Shown here one piece after another: positions 24,584 through 33,025 of a stretch of DNA of 64,000 bases. A program made the translations under genes and the position numbers. The notes beneath the pieces were generated by a model. It did no database searches. It worked only from the letters and a program-made list of their open reading frames with translations, and was not told the DNA's origin. The DNA lies in NCBI GenBank assembly GCA_016784965.1, contig JADHTQ010000017.1, positions 18,739-82,738 of the forward strand, given 5' to 3'. The DNA is from Bacteriovoracaceae bacterium. Lineage in GTDB: Bacteria; Bdellovibrionota; Bacteriovoracia; Bacteriovoracales; Bacteriovoracaceae. Within the stretch, counting starts at the first letter, position 1. Every line of letters starts with the position of its first letter.

Positions 24584-26230
24584 TCATACTTTGTCAAACA
24601 ATTTGCGCAGCATTAGGCGGTCGATTTTAATGTTATGCCTAATATCTACGGGAAAATTTTTATGATAGAAGTAATGCTTTATATCTTGGGTATGAGTGTA
24701 CTTAGACGCCAAAATGCTCAACTCTTTTTCTAGTTGAGCTTTTTCATCGCCATGGGGCATTTTGTGATCAATCATCTCGATAACAACACCTACCTTATCA
24801 GTGCTTATTCCAATTAAAGCAGACCTTGCAACCTTGGGGTGTTGATTAAAAATTGCCTCACATTGTACACTACAAAGCATTGCAGTATCGGTTTGTACTC
24901 GATGTGTTGCTCTTCCACAAAACCAAAGCTTACCACTTTCATCAAAATATCCCAGGTCTCCCATGCGATGCCATATAACTATCCCATTTTCTGTCTGCTC
25001 ATAAATTTTGGCCAGTTTGGTCTTTTCTGGCATTTTAAAATACTCTGGAGTGACGACATTGCCCGAAACAATAATTTCGCCAACCTCTCCCACGGATAGC
25101 TTGTCAATATCATCAAAGCAATCGATCTGTTTGTCAGACACTCTTATAATCAAGGCTTCGATGGTAGGTACCGGTACTCCAATACAGGTGCCTTTGCCTT
25201 GCTCAGTATCTTCTTTTGTGTTTTGTAAAATATATTCACCAGAAATGTTTGACACCGGCAAAGATTCTGTAGCGCCATAGGGTGTGTAGGTGGTGCCATT
25301 TGGCAAAATCGTTTCAAATATCTGATGAAGATCAGTCGCTACTGGAGCTCCAAACATAACCAAATACTTCACACTGGGTAAAGTTACTTGGTTCTGTTTA
25401 CAATAGTTTCCGACCACTTTCCAGATAGCAGGAGATCCAGCAATAAAAGTGCAGCTTTGATCTATGATATTTTGTACGATTCGCTGTGGCTTAACATTTG
25501 CGGGTTTGGCAGGATTCATATCGGGAATACAACTTTTCATCCCCATAGTTACAGTAAACAGGGAAAAAAGAGGAAAGCCTGGCAGATCAATCTCTGAGTC
25601 ATTAAGGGAAAATAGCTCTTGCAAGATATCAATCTGAGCATTAAAAATTTTATGGGTATAAACTACACCTTTTGGTACCCCAGTGCCACCAGAGGTAAAT
25701 AAGATCGCCGCCACATCACCTTCTTCAACCTCATGACAAATATGTTGCGACTCACCTGTTTTAAAACCTGCAATTAGTGCTTTTAAACTATGAGTGTTTG
25801 TTAGTGGCAACTTACAGGTTGAAACAAAAATCTTGATAGATTTAAATTGTTCTTTAAAAAAACTCTTTATAATGTGAACAATCGGTTCAGCAATTAAAAT
25901 GTCCGGTTCTACCTGTGAAATGGCATTTAAAAGATTCTTTCGCCCCATCCCCGGATCGATTAAAACGGGAATAACCCCCAACTTAAACAGAGCAAAAACA
26001 ATGGCCGTAAAATCTAGGCAAGGTCTAATAAAAAGTAGAGTCTTGTGCCCTTTTTTCATCCCAAGACTGGAAAATTTTTGTGCATAATGATTGGATTTTG
26101 CCTCTAATTGCTCAAAGGTTAGATGAAGGTATTGATATTTTAAAGTAAATTTGCTCTTTTGGGGAAAGCTGATTGCTTGTTTATGGGGAGTCTTTTTGGC
26201 AATGCTAGTTAGCCTGTTGGCTATATTCAT
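24584..26230 (-). CDS. oleC: OleC-like AMP-dependent beta-lactone synthetase
   Basis: This 548-aa ANL-superfamily enzyme matches the OleC type, which in olefin pathways cyclises a 2-alkyl-3-hydroxyacid to a beta-lactone using ATP. The P-loop is 'ILFTSGGTGVPKGVVYTHK', and the adenylate motif is 'YTPYGATESLPV'. The central 'EIDLPGFPLFSLFTVTMGMK' followed by 'SCIPDMNPAKPA' is characteristic of OleC rather than ordinary acyl-CoA ligases. 'MGDLGYFDESGKLWFCGR' is the hinge region. The ATG overlaps the OleB-like stop by 4 nt. An acyl-CoA ligase role is the main alternative. The neighbouring OleA and OleB make OleC much more likely. Confidence 0.85.
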   Translation of the reverse strand: MNIANRLTSIAKKTPHKQAISFPQKSKFTLKYQYLHLTFEQLEAKSNHYAQKFSSLGMKKGHKTLLFIRPCLDFTAIVFALFKLGVIPVLIDPGMGRKNLLNAISQVEPDILIAEPIVHIIKSFFKEQFKSIKIFVSTCKLPLTNTHSLKALIAGFKTGESQHICHEVEEGDVAAILFTSGGTGVPKGVVYTHKIFNAQIDILQELFSLNDSEIDLPGFPLFSLFTVTMGMKSCIPDMNPAKPANVKPQRIVQNIIDQSCTFIAGSPAIWKVVGNYCKQNQVTLPSVKYLVMFGAPVATDLHQIFETILPNGTTYTPYGATESLPVSNISGEYILQNTKEDTEQGKGTCIGVPVPTIEALIIRVSDKQIDCFDDIDKLSVGEVGEIIVSGNVVTPEYFKMPEKTKLAKIYEQTENGIVIWHRMGDLGYFDESGKLWFCGRATHRVQTDTAMLCSVQCEAIFNQHPKVARSALIGISTDKVGVVIEMIDHKMPHGDEKAQLEKELSILASKYTHTQDIKHYFYHKNFPVDIRHNIKIDRLMLRKLFDKV

Positions 26231-27132
26231 GACTCACCTTCAGCACCTAGCAAAAAGGGTCTCACCGCACTAAGCGCTTCTTCTAATTCATCTTCTAATA
26301 GATAATGACCGGCATTTTCTAAAAGTTTAAAGGCGGCATCTGGATAAATTTGCTGCCACTTTTTAAAGTAGTGTAAATCAAAGCAAAAATCCCGAGCACC
26401 CCACAACAAAAACTTGGGACAAGTCAGAGTCTGGAGTTTATTCTCTATATCAAGTAGTGTTTTAAAACTGGGATGAGTCGATGACAAAGGTATGTCGGTT
26501 ACAAATTTGGCGGTAGCTATTCTATTTTTATAATTATTATAAGGTAGTAAAAACCCCTCTTTTATAATTGAAGACAGCCCCTTTGTTGTTGTCATAAAGG
26601 TAGCAGGATATGCAAAGCCATTAAAGATCCTAATAAACCATTCACCAATAACTGGAGTTTTGCAAATATTGATACGCTTTGGAATTTTTGTGTCTGTAAA
26701 TGCAGCAGTATTTAAAATAGTAATTTTTTCAATTTTTTCAGGGTGCCTAACGGCATAGCCAAAACCAATTGCCCCTCCCCAGTCGTGAACAATCAAAGAT
26801 ACCGACTTTAATTTTAACTTATTATCTATTAAGTCTTCTAAGTTATCGATGTGTTGCTTTAGGGTATAATTATAGTTTTGTGGTTTATCCGATAATCCAC
26901 ACCCCATATGGTCTGGAGCAATAACTCTAAAATGCTCTGACAAATCTTTTATCAAATTGCGATAAAAAAAAGACCAGGTGGGGTTTCCATGAAGCATGAC
27001 TAGATTTTTATCATTGCAACGGGTTTTATGATGATCTACAAAATGCATTTTGTGTGGGCCATCCAGCGGTAGAAAATAGTTTGAACAAAATGGATAGTGC
27101 TCTTTTAAATGTGGGGGAATTGTCACTACCAT
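26227..27132 (-). CDS. oleB: OleB-like alpha/beta hydrolase
   Basis: This 301-aa protein is a haloalkane-dehalogenase-like alpha/beta hydrolase. In olefin pathways OleB decarboxylates the beta-lactone to the alkene. The oxyanion-hole motif is 'LHGNPTWSFFYRNLI'. The nucleophile elbow 'LIVHDWGGAIGFG' uses Asp rather than Ser, as in OleB and dehalogenases. 'LLWGARDFCFD' is the expected acid region, and 'LENAGHYLLEDE' carries the catalytic His. It lies between OleA and OleC with 7-nt and 4-nt overlaps. Taken alone it could be a dehalogenase. The context decides. Confidence 0.85.
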   Translation of the reverse strand: MVVTIPPHLKEHYPFCSNYFLPLDGPHKMHFVDHHKTRCNDKNLVMLHGNPTWSFFYRNLIKDLSEHFRVIAPDHMGCGLSDKPQNYNYTLKQHIDNLEDLIDNKLKLKSVSLIVHDWGGAIGFGYAVRHPEKIEKITILNTAAFTDTKIPKRINICKTPVIGEWFIRIFNGFAYPATFMTTTKGLSSIIKEGFLLPYNNYKNRIATAKFVTDIPLSSTHPSFKTLLDIENKLQTLTCPKFLLWGARDFCFDLHYFKKWQQIYPDAAFKLLENAGHYLLEDELEEALSAVRPFLLGAEGES

Positions 27133-28157
27133 TTTACCCCCAAAATGGTTGAGGTCAGCCCTGAGCCAATGCCAAGCATAGCAACATGTTCGCCGCGCTT
27201 TAGGTCTTGAGTCTGGTCGAGCTTGGCCAAGGTTATCGGTAAAGCTGAAGAGCCAGTGTTACCCAGAGTTGGATAAGTAGCAAAAGTATTTAATTTGTGT
27301 AATTTCAAAGATTTTAAAGTCATCTTTTCATGGGCCACCCCAACTTGATGGCCAATAACCCAGTCCACATTATCATTGGTCCACTCCAAGTTCTTTTTGG
27401 CAAGCTCCCAAGTATCTTGGGCCAGGGCCACGCCCTCTTTCATCAGCTCTTCGGAATCAGTTTCCATCATTAATGAATTGGGGTTACCATCTCCCTGGCA
27501 TAAGGTGTTGGCACTTGATCTGGTCATTGTAGCGCCTCCAAGCAAGGTGTGTCCCTCAGGTGCCAATGACTTATGACAAAGAATAAAGGCCACAGCAGCG
27601 GAACCAATCGTGAGGTTGGCAACATATTTTTTTATATTTTTGCGGGTTAAGTCCTTTGAGTTGTTTAAAAAACCGATGGTTTCTTGTAACAAAGGCCCAC
27701 CATTTTCACCTGCAACTACCATCCCACATTGTATCGTCCCTTGCTCTATCATGTTGGCAATTACCACAAAGGAGCTCATCACTCCCAGGCAAGCATTGGA
27801 CAAATCAAAAATCATACACTTGGGATCAAGCCCTAAGTTATGGTGAACGACAGAGGCCGTCGATGGCTCTAAAAAATCGCGACAAACTGAAGCATGGATT
27901 AAAACATCAATATTTTTTTTGTTAATCTTCGAGCGCTCAAAAGCTTCTAAGGCGGCATTAGTAGAAAGTTCAGATGGTCTTGTACCCTGACTCCAAAAGC
28001 GCCTCTGCTTTATTCCAGTCATTAACTCAAGTCTGCCCTTGGGCAGTCGAAGACGATCATATACACTTTGCAGCTTTTGTTCAATTTCAGCAGATGTTAA
28101 GATCTCTTGGGGAAGGTGATAACCGTATGACTCAATACGAACCTGTTCAAAACGCAT
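27126..28157 (-). CDS. oleA: OleA-like head-to-head acyl condensing thiolase
   Basis: OleA joins two fatty acyl-CoAs head to head to give a 2-alkyl-3-ketoacid. This 343-aa thiolase-fold protein has the nucleophile in 'LSNACLGVMSSF', the OleA-type Glu in 'SVCRDFLEPSTAS' (a FabH would not have this Glu loop), the His in 'IGHQVGVAHEKM' and the Asn in 'YPTLGNTGSSALP'. 'LMTGIKQRRFW' near the N-terminus is also an OleA hallmark. The ATG at 28157 is preferred over an upstream one because GGGGTAGGG precedes it. It follows the flavoprotein gene by 4 bp. A FabH or other ketosynthase III role is less likely. Confidence 0.88.
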   Translation of the reverse strand: MRFEQVRIESYGYHLPQEILTSAEIEQKLQSVYDRLRLPKGRLELMTGIKQRRFWSQGTRPSELSTNAALEAFERSKINKKNIDVLIHASVCRDFLEPSTASVVHHNLGLDPKCMIFDLSNACLGVMSSFVVIANMIEQGTIQCGMVVAGENGGPLLQETIGFLNNSKDLTRKNIKKYVANLTIGSAAVAFILCHKSLAPEGHTLLGGATMTRSSANTLCQGDGNPNSLMMETDSEELMKEGVALAQDTWELAKKNLEWTNDNVDWVIGHQVGVAHEKMTLKSLKLHKLNTFATYPTLGNTGSSALPITLAKLDQTQDLKRGEHVAMLGIGSGLTSTILGVKW

Positions 28158-28161
28158 ATCC

Positions 28162-29553
28162 CTACCCCTTCCAATCACGTGTTAAAATATGCATATTACT
28201 AATTGTAATGCCACTAAGTAGTGTCCCGACAATGCCAATCAACCCCTGATCTGTACCACAGAGGAGCAAATTTTCAATACCGGTCAATCCGTCTGGGAGC
28301 TTGTCAGGACTTCCATACACTGCACCTGCCATGTGACCTGTAAATCTTTTTATAGTCTTTGGAGTAAAGACATCTTGAAACTTAAGCTCTCCATTCAATG
28401 AAGGCATTACTGCTTTTAAAGTCTCTAGGGAGTGCTCAACAACTTTTTGCTTTTGCGCTTTATATTCGGTACTTTTAAAACTATCCCATAGATCAAAATT
28501 AGCAAGACTAGTAAGTCGAATAACCCCCTCGTCATATTCACAATCAGAAAAATTATTCGGTAGACAGATTGAAGTACTGGTCTCATCGATTGCGGTGGTG
28601 GGTTTTTGGTAATTATATCTGTCTTGATTGCTGTAATAAATTATAGTTGAGTCGATATCACATTGAGCTGGTTTTTTATCAAAGATAAAAATTGTCTCGA
28701 TGGGACTAATCCTGCCTACTGCGGGAGTTGTAACCTGCTGTGACTCTACCAAGCTCATCGTTTCAGGGTACCCAATAGATGAAATAACGTAATCGGCTTC
28801 TATCATCTCCCCATTGTTTAAAAGGGCCCCTTGAACCTTGCTATTTTTTGTAACAATTTTTTCAACCTTGTGGCGATACCTTAATTCCCCACCTAAGGCA
28901 TTAAACTTATCCAAAAGGATGTCAATTATAGTTCTAACTCCCCCCATGGGTCTTGAAAACCCTTCGAGATATACACTTTGAAAGAGGATAATAAAAGAAT
29001 TGACATCTAAGTCGTGTTCTGTGGAACTTCCATAAAAAAGTATGGGATAAAAAATCATATCCTCTAACATTTTATTTTTAATATACTGGCCTACAAATTG
29101 CCTTGCCGATTTAAAGTCTTTTGAGGGTAGTAAGTCTTTATGAATATTAATATTTTTAATAAGTTCTAAAAAACCATCAACTTCTTCGGGGAAATTTTTG
29201 GCAACTTGGGAAATCAAAAGCTCAATATCGTTAGAAAAATTGATCTCCAAATCTCTAAATTGAACCTTAGACGACTTTTGCTCTTTTAGTTGTAAGCTAT
29301 CATAACGAATGCGCAACTGCTTTAGAATTTTACTTAACGGGTGCCCTTTAGTTCCCTTTTTCACAAAGTTGGTCAAAGCGTGAAGACCAACATCAAACTT
29401 CCGACTACCTCTTTGATAAAAAGAGTTAAGTCCCCCGGGCAAAGAGTGCATTTCTGCAATGCAAACTGTTTTGCCAAACATCGCAAGGCGAATACCTGCC
29501 GCCATGCCAGACATTCCGGCACCTATGATTAAAACATCATATTTGGTGGTCAT
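28162..29553 (-). CDS. CrtI/phytoene-desaturase-like FAD oxidoreductase
   Basis: This 463-aa flavoprotein belongs to the phytoene desaturase/retinol saturase/amine oxidase-like superfamily. It opens with the Rossmann dinucleotide motif 'DVLIIGAGMSGMAAGIRLAM', then 'IAEMHSLPGGLNSFY' and 'FDVGLHALTNF'. It has the mid-domain 'RPMGGVRTIIDILLDKF' and a C-terminal FAD-contact 'GIENLLLCGTDQGLIGIVG'. Members desaturate, saturate or isomerise acyl or isoprenoid chains. In this operon it probably acts on an ACP-bound or condensed acyl chain. It has no signal peptide. Spacing is 23 bp from the ACP gene and 4 bp to oleA. Confidence 0.82.
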   Translation of the reverse strand: MTTKYDVLIIGAGMSGMAAGIRLAMFGKTVCIAEMHSLPGGLNSFYQRGSRKFDVGLHALTNFVKKGTKGHPLSKILKQLRIRYDSLQLKEQKSSKVQFRDLEINFSNDIELLISQVAKNFPEEVDGFLELIKNINIHKDLLPSKDFKSARQFVGQYIKNKMLEDMIFYPILFYGSSTEHDLDVNSFIILFQSVYLEGFSRPMGGVRTIIDILLDKFNALGGELRYRHKVEKIVTKNSKVQGALLNNGEMIEADYVISSIGYPETMSLVESQQVTTPAVGRISPIETIFIFDKKPAQCDIDSTIIYYSNQDRYNYQKPTTAIDETSTSICLPNNFSDCEYDEGVIRLTSLANFDLWDSFKSTEYKAQKQKVVEHSLETLKAVMPSLNGELKFQDVFTPKTIKRFTGHMAGAVYGSPDKLPDGLTGIENLLLCGTDQGLIGIVGTLLSGITISNMHILTRDWKG

Positions 29554-29576
29554 TAAAGTTGCCGCTTATGTTAATT

Positions 29577-29837
29577 TTATTGGCAAAATTTTGGAGAAAG
29601 GTACCTAACACAACTCTCTAGCGTCGCAAGCTGCGGATAGTCTTCTGAGGGCACTTCCACCTTATACCTTTTTTTAAGTTCCATAACAATGTCTAAAAAG
29701 TCCATTGAATCTAAATCGAGCTGGTCTCGCAAGGAGGCCCCATCATTGATCTCAGATAGGTCCTCGTCAAGAGCAATATCTGAAATAATATCAACAACTG
29801 CTTTTCTCACATCTACTACTTCTGTATTCATTTCCAT
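29577..29837 (-). CDS. Acyl carrier protein
   Basis: This roughly 86-aa protein is an acyl carrier protein. The phosphopantetheine attachment Ser is in 'DQLDLDSMDFLDIVMEL', matching the DSL/DSM motif, and the four-helix acidic pattern around it is typical. It is not the housekeeping AcpP by sequence and sits inside the OleA/KAS operon, so it is probably dedicated to the acyl chain made here. I prefer the ATG at 29837 (AGGAG nine bases upstream); a GTG at 29843 would start only three bases after that site. KAS ends 31 bp upstream and the flavoprotein starts 23 bp downstream. Confidence 0.88.
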   Translation of the reverse strand: MEMNTEVVDVRKAVVDIISDIALDEDLSEINDGASLRDQLDLDSMDFLDIVMELKKRYKVEVPSEDYPQLATLESCVRYLSPKFCQ

Positions 29838-29868
29838 ATTCACTTACTCCTTACAACTTAAGGTGAAT

Positions 29869-31113
29869 TTATAACTTTTTTACAATTAATGTCGAGTTGA
29901 TACCTAACATGCCAAAAGAGTTATTTAAAATGGTTTTTACCTCTTTTTGCAAATTATCCTCAGCTACCAAGTTTTTTAAATTACACTTTGGATCTATGTT
30001 TTCAATTCCATGACATGAATGAACTGTACTGTCAACAAAACTTGGTAAATTACCAGCAAGTTCTAAGGCCCCCGCGGCCCCCATAGTATGACCGATAAAC
30101 CCCTTGGTACAATTTACATGAGTGTTGTCTGAAGCTCCAAAGACTGTACTGATCGCCTCACACTCTTGTATATCCCCTTGTGGGGTGCCGGTTGCGTGCA
30201 TATTAACAATATCAAGATCTTCAGCAGTCATGCCCGCCTTTTCCATCGCTTTTTGCATACATTCCATCTGCCTTGCAGGGTTGGGCAGTACAAAATCGGT
30301 GGCATCTGAATTTATATGGTAACCCACTATTTCGCCATAAATCTTTGCATTGCGTGCCTTGGCAGTTGATAGTCTCTCAAGTGCATAAATGCAACCACCT
30401 TCAGATACCACCACTCCATTTCTATCTTTATCAAGAGGTCTTGTGGCCTTGGTGGGATCATCGTGGGAGCCAAGTGCTCCCTGGGCAGCAAAGGCCGCAA
30501 ATATACCAAAAGTACCAGGGCTCTCTGAAACCCCTCCGGCCAGTGCCAAGTCGACTTCCTTAAGCTTCAGCATCTGTACACCTTGAATAATTCCAATATT
30601 TCCAGCAGCACACGCTGCTCCCATTGTATAATGGGGACCGGTTATTTTGAGATTTAAAGTTACTTCTCCAGCTGGAGAGTTGGCCACAGTTCTTGGGTTG
30701 TGGTGATGAGACCAAAATGAAGCATTTTTATTATGCTCGTTGTACAAATCATGAATTTCATTTTCAGTACTAACATTTCCATGCTCAGTAATACCGATAT
30801 ATACCCCAACTTTAGAGCGATCAACTTCTTCTATATTAATCTTAGCATCACCTAATGCCTCATTGGCACAATAGATCGAAATCGATCCGGCTCTGGTTCC
30901 CCTTCTTCTGTGTTTCTTTTTTAAATACTTGAATTCATCAAAGTCCAAAAGTCCGGTAGTAACTTTGCCCATATGTCGAATTTCGATGTGCTCAAGTCCA
31001 GATTTTCTTTCTAACAGTGACTTTCTAAATTCTTCCAAGTTATTACCATTTGGAGCACTCAGCCCAACTCCGGTAATAACAATGCGCTCATCATCGCTAT
31101 AATTGCTGTTCAT
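29869..31113 (-). CDS. Beta-ketoacyl-ACP synthase, KAS II (FabF-like) type
   Basis: This 414-aa ketosynthase condenses an acyl chain with malonyl-ACP. The Cys-His-His triad is complete: 'YTMGAACAAGNIGI', 'NMHATGTPQGDIQE' and 'TKGFIGHTMGAAGA'. It differs from housekeeping FabF in an insertion 'ASFWSHHHNPRTVANSPAGE' before the active Cys and in 'CAAG' instead of 'CATG', a pattern I associate with specialised ketosynthases in lipid clusters. The start is taken at 31113 (AGGAGAG upstream); the open frame extends ten codons further. It overlaps the regulator gene by 17 nt and precedes the dedicated ACP. A KAS I/II of general fatty acid synthesis is possible but the setting argues otherwise. Confidence 0.88.
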   Translation of the reverse strand: MNSNYSDDERIVITGVGLSAPNGNNLEEFRKSLLERKSGLEHIEIRHMGKVTTGLLDFDEFKYLKKKHRRRGTRAGSISIYCANEALGDAKINIEEVDRSKVGVYIGITEHGNVSTENEIHDLYNEHNKNASFWSHHHNPRTVANSPAGEVTLNLKITGPHYTMGAACAAGNIGIIQGVQMLKLKEVDLALAGGVSESPGTFGIFAAFAAQGALGSHDDPTKATRPLDKDRNGVVVSEGGCIYALERLSTAKARNAKIYGEIVGYHINSDATDFVLPNPARQMECMQKAMEKAGMTAEDLDIVNMHATGTPQGDIQECEAISTVFGASDNTHVNCTKGFIGHTMGAAGALELAGNLPSFVDSTVHSCHGIENIDPKCNLKNLVAEDNLQKEVKTILNNSFGMLGINSTLIVKKL

Positions 31114-31813
31114 TATATCTCTCCTGTAATTTGGATAATCCACCTTTTAGTTTATGTGCAATATTGGTTTTAATATTTGAGGTCATATTTGCAATTGGAG
31201 TTGCTCCTCCAATTAATAGATCCAGTACTACAGGAAGCCTTCCAATGATCTGGGTGTATTGCTTTGAAGCTTGTAGCCCACCCAAAGCAATTACAAAACT
31301 CATAAGAGTTTGGGAAAAATTGCAGGTTAAAAGAATCGACTTCAACCTGGTGATGCGCTTAGGAGTACGATCTGCTTCATGCTCTAATGTATAGTTTAAA
31401 CTTCTGGTGATCATCAGTTTAAATTCCTCAACGATGTGTTGCTCTCTTTTTCTAATAATTGCAGAAACAATACTCAAACTATCTTTGCGGGCCCTGTGGA
31501 GCTTACAACGTCTTTTTCTACAATCAATTGATTCAATCGCCAAGTAGTGCGTTAGGTTTTTTAAAGAAACAGATGTGGCACTTTGCGACAATCCCAAGGC
31601 AGACTCAATTTCTTCAGAACTTAAGGCCTCTTCAGAAAGAACCAAAAGACCAAAGATGGCACCATCTACACGCTTTAGCCCCACATTGTGAAAAAAGCTT
31701 TCAAAATGGGGCAACTCATCCATTAATGGACTTTCAAAAAGTGAAGTAGATCTATCTAAGCTCAAATTCTCATATCTCAAAAATAAAATATTGCTAATAT
31801 CTATAATGCCCAA
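31097..31813 (-). CDS. MarR/GbsR-like transcriptional regulator
   Basis: This protein contains a winged-helix DNA-binding domain of the GbsR/MarR-like type: 'DGAIFGLLVLSEEALSSEEI' then 'SALGLSQSATSVSLKNLTHY', a recognisable helix-turn-helix. An all-helical region follows ('REQHIVEEFKLMITRSLNYT') that may dimerise or bind a ligand, and the end is basic. The start is uncertain: the ATG at 31813 gives 238 aa, while one at 31723 would begin just before the helix-turn-helix domain. It is the first gene of the KAS-ACP-flavoprotein-OleABC operon and overlaps KAS by 17 nt, so it probably controls the operon and itself. Confidence 0.78.
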   Translation of the reverse strand: MGIIDISNILFLRYENLSLDRSTSLFESPLMDELPHFESFFHNVGLKRVDGAIFGLLVLSEEALSSEEIESALGLSQSATSVSLKNLTHYLAIESIDCRKRRCKLHRARKDSLSIVSAIIRKREQHIVEEFKLMITRSLNYTLEHEADRTPKRITRLKSILLTCNFSQTLMSFVIALGGLQASKQYTQIIGRLPVVLDLLIGGATPIANMTSNIKTNIAHKLKGGLSKLQERYNEQQL

Positions 31814-31929
31814 TATAAATGGATGAAATTATTATGTCTAGATAAACAAAGGAATTTTTTTGGCATGTTAACAAATAATCACTATAATAAACAATAATCT
31901 AAGTAAATCTTTTAAAAAGAGGGTGATTC

Positions 31930-32238
31930 TTGATCGAAAGCAACAACTATTCACAAAAGAGAAAATTCGTCCGCTTTAAGCCACACGCCAGTACTATGGC
32001 CATTTTATCCTTTGCAAAAGATCTAGGTACATATACCCCTGAAATTTATGGTCTAGTAATTAATGAGGGCTACATGGGTTGTGGTGCTGTAATGCTCAAG
32101 CATCATGCATTGCAAGTTGCCACTGAATGCATAATCAAGTGCGGTGATTTAGACCCACTAAAGGCCACAGTACGCTGGATCAATGAATTAGACGATGATG
32201 TAATAAAAATCGGCTTCCAATATTCCGATGAAAGGTAA
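31930..32238 (+). CDS. PilZ-like domain protein
   Basis: This 102-aa protein looks like a stand-alone PilZ domain, a likely cyclic di-GMP receptor. The N-terminus has the basic 'KRKFVRFKPHASTMAIL' (RxxxR-like motif with Arg/Lys), then 'LVINEGYMGCGAVMLKHHAL' in the position of the (D/N)xSxxG motif. The C-terminus has the 'ATVRWINELDDDVIKIGFQY' strand pattern typical of PilZ ends. The DxSxxG motif is degenerate, so nucleotide binding is uncertain. The start is TTG with GAGGG upstream. It is divergent from the regulator of the lipid operon (116 bp between the starts) and could share its control region. Confidence 0.65.
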   Translation: MIESNNYSQKRKFVRFKPHASTMAILSFAKDLGTYTPEIYGLVINEGYMGCGAVMLKHHALQVATECIIKCGDLDPLKATVRWINELDDDVIKIGFQYSDER

Positions 32239-32264
32239 CCGTCACTTTTTTGATACCTACTGAG

Positions 32265-33011
32265 TTATTTTACTAGCTTTGTTAAAAAATCGATGGGCAG
32301 TGGGAAAAAAGTTGTACTTCTACCTTCCCCGGTCGAAATTTCTTTCATAGTATCTAGATATCTTAACACTATTGAATTTTTTTGAGTGTCGAGTATTTTT
32401 GCTGCCTCGGCCAGTTTTACAGCAGCTTCCATCTCCCCTTGTGCGGAAATAATTTTGGCCCTTTTATCTCTTTCTGCTTCTGCTTGCTTGGCCATTGCTC
32501 GTTGCATTTCAATTGGCAGATCAATGGCCTTTACCTCTACAGCGGAGACTTTTATGCCCCATGGTTCTGTCTGATCATCTAGAATAGTTTGCAACTTGTG
32601 GTTGATTTTGTCGCGCATAGATAAAATTTCATCGAGTTCAAATTGGCCAATTACAGACCTTAGAGTAGTTTGAGAAATCTGCCCAGTGGCCTGCAGAAAG
32701 TCTTCTACGGCAATGATTGATTTTTCTGGATTTTCTACGCGAAAATAAACAACCCCATTAACTTTTAAAGTTACGTTGTCGCGGGTGATGATATCTTGGG
32801 AGGGAATGTCCATAGTTACAGTTCTAAGGTCTACCCTTCTCATTTTTTCAATACCAGGTATCAAAATGATAAGACCTGGGCCTCTGACACTAGAAAAGCG
32901 ACCTAGAAAAAACACTACCGCCCTTTCGTATTCATTTAAAATTTTAAATGTATTAAATAATAAAACTACAAAAATGATAATAAAGGGAACTAAAACTGGA
33001 AACATATTCAA
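32265..33011 (-). CDS. Slipin/stomatin-like SPFH (band 7) protein
   Basis: This 248-aa membrane protein is a bacterial slipin. A single N-terminal hydrophobic hairpin (residues 1-24) anchors it, followed by the SPFH core: '[20 protein letters not shown]' and '[20 protein letters not shown]', then '[20 protein letters not shown]'. The C-terminal coiled coil carries '[20 protein letters not shown]'. Such proteins form oligomeric membrane domains. It starts 14 bp after the nfeD gene on the same strand; the NfeD-slipin pair is a conserved operon in bacteria, and NfeD proteases are known to act on stomatin-like proteins in some species. Confidence 0.92.
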   Translation of the reverse strand: MNMFPVLVPFIIIFVVLLFNTFKILNEYERAVVFFLGRFSSVRGPGLIILIPGIEKMRRVDLRTVTMDIPSQDIITRDNVTLKVNGVVYFRVENPEKSIIAVEDFLQATGQISQTTLRSVIGQFELDEILSMRDKINHKLQTILDDQTEPWGIKVSAVEVKAIDLPIEMQRAMAKQAEAERDKRAKIISAQGEMEAAVKLAEAAKILDTQKNSIVLRYLDTMKEISTGEGRSTTFFPLPIDFLTKLVK

Positions 33012-33025
33012 CCCTCCAAAAAAAA

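Noticed and set aside
27126..28157. FabH (KAS III) instead of OleA
   Set aside because: The Glu-bearing loop 'CRDFLEPSTAS', the TGIKQRRFW motif and the OleB/OleC neighbours fit OleA better.
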